Assembly (NCBI GenBank): GCA_030668165.1 | Contig: DAOUUM010000022.1 | Location: forward strand, 1 to 17,234 | Source: Candidatus Heimdallarchaeota archaeon | Lineage (GTDB): Archaea > Asgardarchaeota > Heimdallarchaeia > Heimdallarchaeales > Kariarchaeaceae | Direction of reading: 5' to 3' | Length of the DNA stretch: 17,234 nt | Shown here: positions 12,602 to 17,234 of the stretch, one piece after another | Numbering within the stretch: position 1 is the stretch's first letter | Layout of the letters: each line of letters starts with the position of its first letter | The notes under the pieces: generated by a model | What the model was told of the DNA's origin: nothing | What the model saw: only the letters and a program-made list of their open reading frames with translations | Databases searched by the model: none | Position numbers and translations under genes: made by a program

Positions 12602-14398
12602 ATAGTCAAGAAAAAAGCTACTAAAGAAGAAGAAAAGATAGAGGAGCCTGTAGAAAAGGCACCTAAGAAACGTACAACTAAGGCAAAAAAGACTGCGACT
12701 AAAACCGCAGCAAAGCCCAAGAAACGTACTACCAAAGCTAAGAAGACTGATGAGACTGAGGAAGTAGCTGAAAAACCTAAGAAGCGTGCAACTAAGGCAA
12801 AAAAGACTGCGACTAAAACCGCAGCAAAGCCCAAGAAAAGTGCTAGCAAGGCCAAGAAGACTGAGGAAACCGAAGAGGTCGAAGTGAAGCCAAAGAAGAG
12901 AAAATCCAAGGTTAAGAAGACTGAGGAAACCGAAGAGGTCGAAGTGAAGCCAAAGAAAAGAACATCCAAAGCTAAGAAGACTGAAGAAACCGAAGAGGTC
13001 GAAGAAAAGCCAAAGAAGAGAAAATCCAAGGCCAAGAAAACCGAGGAAACCGAAGAGGTAGATAAACCCAAAGCCGAAGAAAAAACCCCTAAAAAGGCTG
13101 AACCCAAGGTTAAGAAAGACCGAAAACGTATGCCTCCTTCAGTGAATATCGGAACCGCTGGTCATGTTGATGAGGGTAAATCTACCCTGATTAAACTACT
13201 AACTGATAGTTTCCCCGATACCCACAGTGAGGAGTTGAAGAGAGGAATCACCATTCGTTTGGGATATGCTGATTGTGATATATTGAAATGCCCATCTTGT
13301 CCCGAACCAGATTGCTGGACAGTGGATGATTTCTGTCCAAAATGTGGATCTGAGACAGAGGTTGTCAGAAGAGTATCATTTGTTGATGCACCGGGTCATG
13401 AGATCCTGATGCAGGTGATGATGTCTGGTGCAGCCATTATGGATGGAGTAATGCTAGTAATTGCTGCTAATTCCACAGTCCCACAACCACAGACAAGAGA
13501 ACATCTTGCGGCATTAACGGCTCTTGGTGTGGAAAAAATTGTTATCGTTCAGAATAAAATTGATCTTATCAATGGTGAAGAGGCAATGATCAATTACCAA
13601 CAAATCAAGGAATTTGTGCAGGGAACAATTGCTGAGAATGCACCGATAGTACCCATGAGTGCAATGCACGGGGCAAATCTGGATATACTTCTAGCAGCCC
13701 TGCAAGAATTTATTCCTGATCCTGAAAGAGATTTGGAAGCGCCAATGCGTATGCATGTAGCAAGATCCTTTGATATTAATCGACCAGGTACAGATCCAAA
13801 ACGTATCCGAGGTGGAGTTCTTGGAGGTTCTGTCTATCAGGGTAAAATGAATGTAGATGATGATATTGTAATCTTACCGGGACTCAAGAAGAAAGTGGGC
13901 AAGAAAACAATTTTTAAACCTGTTAAAACACAAGTAAAGAGTATCAATCTTGGCAGTTTCGGACGTTCCAAAACAGCAACTCCAGGAGGTCTTCTGGGAA
14001 TTCAAACAACCATCGATCCCTCCATGGCAAGATCAGATAGTCTATCCGGATCAATTATTGCAGCATATAAGGAGGGTGAGAAACTACCCCCAGTAGTTAG
14101 CGAACTTGAACTGGCAGTCAATCTATTTGATAATGTTGTTGGATCTGAGGAACATATCACAGTAAAACCCCTGATCAGGAATGAGAAATTGTTACTCACC
14201 ATCGGAACTGCCACAGCAGTATGCAATGTAGCTGACATACTGAAGAAGGGTAAAATTCTAGTAGATGTCAATCCACAGATAGCCATTCTCCCCGAAACCA
14301 AGATAGCCATATCTAGAAACTTCAACAAGCGGTGGAGGCTCATAGGTTGGGCAGAAATAGTTGATTACAAAGAAGTTGACATCAAAATAATAGCCTAG
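12602..14398 (+). CDS. eif2g: Translation initiation factor aIF2 gamma subunit with a lysine-rich N-terminal repeat extension; apparent ATA start
   Basis: The GTPase subunit of aIF2, which delivers initiator Met-tRNA to the 30S subunit. Numbering from ATA 12602: core from Met177, G1 GHVDEGKS (187-194), G2 RGIT (214-217), zinc site C230, C233, C245, C248, G3 DAPGHE (262-267), G4 NKID (318-321), G5 SA (353-354), then two beta-barrel domains ending at RWRLIGW plus about 15 extra residues. The core of about 422 aa is of normal length. G1 normally reads GHVDHGKT/S; here GAG encodes Glu in place of His. Residues 1-176 are a Lys/Glu/Thr/Ala repeat tail absent from ordinary aIF2-gamma. The first ATG/GTG/TTG in frame is GTG 12884, inside a repeat unit; the frame is open back to a stop at 12575. 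ATA 12602 follows AGGGGT by nine bases and gives MVKKKATKEEE if read as Met. A start at ATG 13130 (core only) is possible but would leave a translated-looking repeat unexplained. Confidence 0.87.
   Translation: MVKKKATKEEEKIEEPVEKAPKKRTTKAKKTATKTAAKPKKRTTKAKKTDETEEVAEKPKKRATKAKKTATKTAAKPKKSASKAKKTEETEEVEVKPKKRKSKVKKTEETEEVEVKPKKRTSKAKKTEETEEVEEKPKKRKSKAKKTEETEEVDKPKAEEKTPKKAEPKVKKDRKRMPPSVNIGTAGHVDEGKSTLIKLLTDSFPDTHSEELKRGITIRLGYADCDILKCPSCPEPDCWTVDDFCPKCGSETEVVRRVSFVDAPGHEILMQVMMSGAAIMDGVMLVIAANSTVPQPQTREHLAALTALGVEKIVIVQNKIDLINGEEAMINYQQIKEFVQGTIAENAPIVPMSAMHGANLDILLAALQEFIPDPERDLEAPMRMHVARSFDINRPGTDPKRIRGGVLGGSVYQGKMNVDDDIVILPGLKKKVGKKTIFKPVKTQVKSINLGSFGRSKTATPGGLLGIQTTIDPSMARSDSLSGSIIAAYKEGEKLPPVVSELELAVNLFDNVVGSEEHITVKPLIRNEKLLLTIGTATAVCNVADILKKGKILVDVNPQIAILPETKIAISRNFNKRWRLIGWAEIVDYKEVDIKIIA
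12659..13066 (+). repeat. Seven tandem 54/60-bp coding repeats in the aIF2-gamma tail
   Basis: Units begin at about 12659, 12713, 12773, 12827, 12887, 12947 and 13007. Each starts (K/A)PKK, then about (R/S)xxKxKKT. Two kinds occur: 18-residue units ending ATKTAA (units 1 and 3) and 20-residue units ending near ETEEV (2, 4, 5, 6, 7). Units 1-2 and 3-4 form a higher-order repeat; 4-7 are nearly identical. Differences are mostly synonymous or conservative and never break the frame, so the tract is translated as part of aIF2-gamma. Confidence 0.85.
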
Positions 14399-14412
14399 AT
14401 GGTTTGAAATAA

Positions 14413-14811
14413 ATGACTTATCTTCACGTTTTTGTTGATACAAATATTTTCATGCATGGATTCGAGATTGGCATAAAACTTGAGGATGATCTAAGAGCCT
14501 TGATAAGCAGGGGATTCACTATTTTTGTGCATCCGATGGTAGAGGATGAAATAATGGAATTACTACTTGAAAAGGGTAAGATTGGACAACAGGCCAACGT
14601 GGCAATGAATATGCTGTCCCAGTTCAATTCCTATGAGGATAAGAGAGAATATGTGGGCACGGATATTGCTGTATTAAGATCAGCAAAGAGAGAAAAGGGA
14701 TTAGTAGTTACGCTTGATAAGAAGCTGCGAGATAGATGTATGAAACAGAATGTAAATGTGATATCTAGTTTCAAAAAAGGTCGTTTGAAATTGTATGGAT
14801 ATATTGATTAG
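14413..14811 (+). CDS. PIN-domain protein (Fcf1-like, probable rRNA-processing ribonuclease)
   Basis: A 132-aa PIN domain, the fold of metal-dependent single-strand ribonucleases. Conserved acidic residues are in place: D9 in HVFVDTNIFMHGF, E44/E46 in HPMVEDEI, D84 in VGTDIAVLRSA, and D102 in VVTLDKKLRDRCMKQNVNVI. It resembles the Fcf1-like archaeal group rather than VapC toxins: no antitoxin gene is adjacent, and it lies 14 bases after aIF2-gamma, its conserved archaeal position. Eukaryotic Fcf1/Utp24 cleaves pre-18S rRNA, so a role in 16S rRNA maturation is the likely inference. Confidence 0.82.
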   Translation: MTYLHVFVDTNIFMHGFEIGIKLEDDLRALISRGFTIFVHPMVEDEIMELLLEKGKIGQQANVAMNMLSQFNSYEDKREYVGTDIAVLRSAKREKGLVVTLDKKLRDRCMKQNVNVISSFKKGRLKLYGYID

Positions 14812-14848
14812 ATCAATTAGGAAAGATACAATCAAGAGAATCGAATAT

Positions 14849-15202
14849 CTATACTAAATCCAGATACAACTCTAAAATCCCATCAACATAAGATGCTTGG
14901 GTAGATGTTGGATTGATCTTGACAATCAGATTAATTCGAATTTCCAGTGGGGTAGATTGATGAAAAATCTGTCCAATATGTTCCTTGTATTTGGCTGAAA
15001 CAGCTAATACCTCGGCTCTATTGCGAATCTGAAGACTTGTCTTATCAATCCCTGGTAAGAAAATAATTATCCTTAATTTATTATCAATTATCTCCTGGTG
15101 ACTCAAATTGATCTCATTTTTCTCATCGTTATTTTGTTTAATTAGTCCAAATCCAGACAGTTTTGATTGATCGTTGCTTTCCTGTGATATTGCATTATCC
15201 AT
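14849..15202 (-). CDS. Small heat-shock protein (Hsp20/alpha-crystallin domain)
   Basis: A 117-aa protein. Its second half is an alpha-crystallin domain: NKLRIIIFLPGIDKTSLQIR (about residues 41-60; usual form vRvDLPGvdKedIkV), AEVLAVSAKYKE, and ASYVDGILELYLDL (103-116), equivalent to the A-x-x-x-x-G-V-L signature. The C-terminal I-x-I tail that drives oligomer assembly is missing, because the protein ends at the last strand. The N-terminal 35 residues are polar. ATG 15202 is chosen: GTGAG lies four bases upstream and it begins 10 bases after the PadR stop, while the longer TTG frame from 15250 overlaps padR. The family consists of ATP-independent holdases. Cotranscribed with and probably controlled by PadR. 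Confidence 0.82.
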   Translation of the reverse strand: MDNAISQESNDQSKLSGFGLIKQNNDEKNEINLSHQEIIDNKLRIIIFLPGIDKTSLQIRNRAEVLAVSAKYKEHIGQIFHQSTPLEIRINLIVKINPTSTQASYVDGILELYLDLV

Positions 15203-15212
15203 TTTTCTCACA

Positions 15213-15749
15213 TCAAAAATCGACTTTGACTTCTGTCCAATTATCTTCAACTTTTTTTAGTTCTGCCTCCTTCTCCATATTTTTGATCTCTCCTTTGAAT
15301 CTGTCAGTTTTCATCTGGAAACTATCCAACAATTTTCTTGATTGAATTGGATCGATATTAATGAAGGCCTGAATAATGCTCTTGAAGAATGACGAGGTCA
15401 GCTCAAAATGATCCTCAAAATCGCGTAACGTGGATATAAAGAATTCTGCACCCTTATTTGAAATTTTAAATGATAATTTTGTATTCTCATCCTGCTCTAG
15501 TAATAATAAATCAGTTAATCTATGCAATATGGGGTATATGGTACCTGCGGTTGAATTCCAGTTAGAAAATTGATCGTTAATTTTGGCAAGAATTTGATTG
15601 GCTGGTACATACTCACCAGAGATGCAATTCGCCATCACCAAAAATTCTACTGGAGACAGAGATTTCTTTTCATTTATTCTCAAATTGTTGAGCCACATAC
15701 TATAACAAGTTTGGATGTTCAATCTAATTAATGTTTCAATGAAGTTCAT
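15213..15749 (-). CDS. PadR-family transcriptional regulator
   Basis: A 178-aa winged-helix regulator. LSPVEFLVMANCISGEYVPA (31-50) is the first helix-turn part, GTIYPILHRL (69-78) is the diagnostic PadR recognition-helix motif, and KLSFKISNKGAEFF (91-104) is the wing. The C-terminal half (about 105-178) is helical and charged, fitting the PadR dimerisation domain. There is an unusual 30-residue N-terminal lead before the winged helix. PadR proteins are mostly ligand-responsive repressors acting as dimers on inverted repeats. A TTTTGTACTCAAAT site lies just upstream of this gene and two near-identical sites precede the divergent membrane-protein gene, so autoregulation plus control of that gene is likely. 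Confidence 0.88.
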   Translation of the reverse strand: MNFIETLIRLNIQTCYSMWLNNLRINEKKSLSPVEFLVMANCISGEYVPANQILAKINDQFSNWNSTAGTIYPILHRLTDLLLLEQDENTKLSFKISNKGAEFFISTLRDFEDHFELTSSFFKSIIQAFINIDPIQSRKLLDSFQMKTDRFKGEIKNMEKEAELKKVEDNWTEVKVDF

Positions 15750-15772
15750 AATAATACCTAATAATAATTAAG

Positions 15773-15786
15773 TTTTGTACTCAAAT
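15773..15786. promoter_or_regulatory. Operator-like palindrome, site 1 (PadR promoter)
   Basis: TTTTGTACTCAAAT (TTTG-N4-CAAA core), 24-37 bp upstream of the PadR ATG, over the probable core promoter. It matches site 3 at 12 of 14 positions. Confidence 0.55.
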
Positions 15787-15960
15787 TATGTTTCAATTAT
15801 GCTTGCAATCTACCTGAGAATGTAATCCACCAGATCGTAGAATAGTTATTTTTATGAAATAAAGGTGAATTAATATAAATTTGAGATATTGCTTTCTTTT
15901 GAACAGAATGCAATTGCTCTGATTAACTTGAAATACTAATTAAACGATTAACTATAAACG

Positions 15961-15976
15961 CACCATATATACGGTG
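15961..15976. promoter_or_regulatory. 16-bp inverted repeat CACC-N8-GGTG
   Basis: CACCATATATACGGTG is symmetric at six of eight base pairs and lies in the PadR/membrane-protein intergenic region, upstream of site 2. Possible second type of binding site. Confidence 0.3.
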
Positions 15977-15986
15977 TAATACTATT

Positions 15987-16000
15987 TTTTGTGCACAAAA
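15987..16000. promoter_or_regulatory. Operator-like palindrome, site 2
   Basis: TTTTGTGCACAAAA is a perfect 14-bp palindrome. Its centre is 61 bp from that of site 3, about six helical turns, so dimers on the two sites would lie on the same face of the DNA and flank the TATA box between them. Confidence 0.6.
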
Positions 16001-16020
16001 TATATAATATCGATATATAA

Positions 16021-16032
16021 CCTTATATAATT
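16021..16032 (+). promoter_or_regulatory. TATA box of the 8-TM membrane protein gene
   Basis: A CCTTATATAATT element centred near 16027 predicts transcription from about 16052, inside operator site 3. A second AT-rich candidate (CTATTAAATT, about 16091) is too close to the start for a leadered message. Confidence 0.4.
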
Positions 16033-16047
16033 ATTATAGTAATTATT

Positions 16048-16061
16048 TTTTGTGCTCAAAA
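16048..16061. promoter_or_regulatory. Operator-like palindrome, site 3
   Basis: TTTTGTGCTCAAAA differs from site 2 at one position. It overlaps the predicted transcription start of the membrane-protein gene, a position typical for repression. Confidence 0.6.
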
Positions 16062-16065
16062 ATTT

Positions 16066-16081
16066 ATTCGATTAATCGAAT
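16066..16081. promoter_or_regulatory. Perfect 16-bp palindrome in the leader of the 8-TM gene
   Basis: ATTCGATTAATCGAAT is fully self-complementary and has no spacer. It begins five bases after site 3 and lies in the predicted 5' leader. It could be a further protein site or form a small hairpin in RNA. Confidence 0.4.
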
Positions 16082-16117
16082 GCTGGGCTCCCTATTAAAT
16101 TCCTGAAGGTGTTTTTC

Positions 16118-16942
16118 ATGACTGAAGTTGAAACTGTCAAACCTAATAATAATAATCGAGCAATCAATTATCAAGGGGGATTAATCGTCTCTCTGATTGG
16201 TGCTCTAGTAACCCTGACCATGTATCCTTATGCATTTATCAAAGAATACCATCCCCTCATATTGATTGAGGCAGCAAAGGGACCTGAAGGGTGTCAAGAA
16301 AATGTGATCTATTTCTACCCTGCATTTACAGATCTTGGAATATTCAGCGGAATTCTATTCCTGGTTGCTGCATATGGATTCTACAAGAAAACTAACTGGG
16401 CCTTCACCTTTGGTATTATTGCCTCGGTTCTAGCTCTTAAAGGAAGTTTCTGGCCCATGGTACCCCCAATGAGTAATGGTCTCTTTCCCTACTATATGTA
16501 TGTATTTGGTCCAAGTATGATAATCTACTTTCTCATGACATATTGGGCTGGTCGGCTATCGTTTTCAAGGATAATATTTGGACTAATTGCTGGAATGGCC
16601 ATGATCACTAGCTTCATGAACAGTATTGCGGCCACTAATCGAATTATAGCAGTTGGTGCTCCAGATAATTCATTGTATGTCATGACAATGCGACTCAATA
16701 TAGTTGCTGGACTGGCCATCGGTGTGGTTGCAGTGGCTGTTATGATAAATCCCAAGAAAGAATGGATAAAATTACTTGCCCTAACCGCAGGATTGCTAGA
16801 GCTATTTGTTGGTGGAACAGTTGCAACCGCTTACTCATTAGAGATCGGTAGAATATCATTCTTCTACCTTGGTCCCTTCTTTGTTACACTCATGCTGATC
16901 GGTATGTTCACACCAAAGATCTGGAAGCTAATTACTGATTAA
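16118..16942 (+). CDS. 8-TM integral membrane protein of unknown function, probable PadR target
   Basis: A 274-aa membrane protein with a short polar N-terminus (MTEVETVKPNNNN) and eight predicted membrane segments, near residues 19-40, 73-90, 94-116, 124-146, 152-174, 193-212, 218-243 and 246-268. No transporter or enzyme motif is recognised; the loop between segments 1 and 2 (EYHPLILIEAAKGPEGCQEN) is the longest and holds a single cysteine. ATG 16118 is chosen over GTG 16109 because that GTG is part of an AGGTG Shine-Dalgarno sequence six bases upstream of the ATG. It is divergent from padR-hsp20 and carries matching operator palindromes, so it may act in the same membrane or protein stress response. 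Confidence 0.75.
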   Translation: MTEVETVKPNNNNRAINYQGGLIVSLIGALVTLTMYPYAFIKEYHPLILIEAAKGPEGCQENVIYFYPAFTDLGIFSGILFLVAAYGFYKKTNWAFTFGIIASVLALKGSFWPMVPPMSNGLFPYYMYVFGPSMIIYFLMTYWAGRLSFSRIIFGLIAGMAMITSFMNSIAATNRIIAVGAPDNSLYVMTMRLNIVAGLAIGVVAVAVMINPKKEWIKLLALTAGLLELFVGGTVATAYSLEIGRISFFYLGPFFVTLMLIGMFTPKIWKLITD

Positions 16943-17048
16943 ATTCAATCAGTAGTTTCAAAACACATTACGCAAAAAAATCACTAAACAAATCAAAAAT
17001 ACTAATTTAAACATTCTTGCATATTAATAGACTGAATAAGTAAAAAAG

Positions 17049-17120
17049 CAGGCATGGAGGGATTTGAACCCCCGACCTTTCGGTCCGCAACCGAATATTC
17101 TTCCACTGAACTACATGCCT
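17049..17120 (-). tRNA. tRNA-Arg (anticodon GCG)
   Basis: A full cloverleaf reads on the minus strand. Acceptor AGGCATG pairs with CATGCCT, discriminator G at 17049. D stem GTTC/GAAT with GG in the loop and A20, an arginine identity base. Anticodon stem TTCGG/CCGAA around loop TTGCGGA, giving anticodon GCG (reads CGC and CGU). The T arm is GGGGG-TTCAAAT-CCCTC. No intron is present and CCA is not encoded. A run of T (minus strand, 17042-17047) directly after it is a likely terminator. Confidence 0.95.
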
Positions 17121-17140
17121 ATGGATTTGGCTTAATTGCC

Positions 17141-17153
17141 GGTTTAATAAGCC
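17141..17153 (-). promoter_or_regulatory. TATA box of tRNA-Arg
   Basis: GGCTTATTAAACC on the minus strand is centred about 26 bp upstream of the mature tRNA 5' end, the expected archaeal tRNA promoter geometry. Confidence 0.6.
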
Positions 17154-17234
17154 GTTCCGATAACAAATTGCATCAGAATTGAACTTACCAATTCTCCTTA
17201 ATTGTTTATGATTTAAAATGGTTAACATCTAGTC

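Noticed and set aside
12595..13107. A 170-codon open frame on the minus strand (rich in SSVSSVFLAL repeats)
   Set aside because: It is the antisense reading of the lysine-rich repeat of aIF2-gamma; its apparent repeats mirror the sense-strand ones and it has no promoter or family match.
12884..14398. Starting aIF2-gamma at GTG 12884
   Set aside because: This GTG is a Val codon at the end of repeat unit 4; the same repeat continues unbroken upstream for another 94 codons with synonymous variation, so translation must begin earlier or at the core, not here.
17007..17228. A 73-codon minus-strand frame
   Set aside because: It runs straight through the tRNA-Arg gene and its promoter.
1..17234. 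CRISPR array, complete insertion sequence or prophage
   Set aside because: No regularly spaced identical repeats with unique spacers, no intact transposase and no phage genes were seen.

Overview
The window is archaeal chromosome. Seven genes belong to the archaeal/eukaryotic information-processing set: ribosomal proteins eS1, eS24, eS31 (S27ae) and eS6, RNA polymerase subunit Rpo7, Spt4 and initiation factor aIF2-gamma. An archaeal GTP-dependent dephospho-CoA kinase, BRE/TATA promoters and a tRNA-Arg(GCG) with its own TATA box agree with this. A complete Ras/Rab-type small GTPase with all five G motifs points to an Asgard archaeon; that placement is inference. DNA is AT-rich throughout, with no obvious compositional island.

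Layout. 1-1260: 3' part of eS1 (+), convergent with an RdgB/HAM1 nucleotide-pool cleaner (-). 1386-3200: small GTPase, then a class-V aminotransferase-fold protein that has lost the PLP lysine. 3228-4481: ornithine aminotransferase (-) with a 24-bp near-perfect palindrome in its promoter. 4584-6512: a metallo-beta-lactamase-like protein without its metal ligands, a 47-aa membrane peptide gene and a polytopic membrane protein. 6654-8418: eS24-eS31 (+) facing dpck-spt4-rpo7 (-), a conserved archaeal block with an internal inversion. 8419-9219: AT-rich DNA with an apparent TnpB relic. 9190-11425: a NifX-like protein and two ferredoxin-bearing MinD-type ATPases. 11441-11978: two small paralogous genes, each behind a copy of the same promoter. 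12050-14811: eS6, aIF2-gamma, PIN-domain protein. 14849-16942: PadR regulator plus small heat-shock protein (-), divergent from an 8-TM protein (+), with three copies of one operator-like palindrome. 17049-17153: tRNA-Arg (-).

Three observations stand out. (1) Three genes (rpo7, aIF2-gamma and the class-V fold gene) have reading frames that must begin upstream of any ATG, GTG or TTG. In rpo7 the codon at the Met1 position is ATA, with GAGGGA six bases upstream; in aIF2-gamma an ATA follows AGGGGT. This suggests Shine-Dalgarno-dependent initiation at ATA/ATC, while several ATG genes (eS6, eS24, NifX-like, the small pair) have TATA boxes about 25-27 bp before the ATG, as in leaderless transcripts. 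(2) aIF2-gamma carries a 176-residue lysine-rich repeat tail and a His-to-Glu change in its P-loop (GHVDEGKS). (3) The PadR/heat-shock locus looks like a small self-contained regulon with operators at both divergent promoters.
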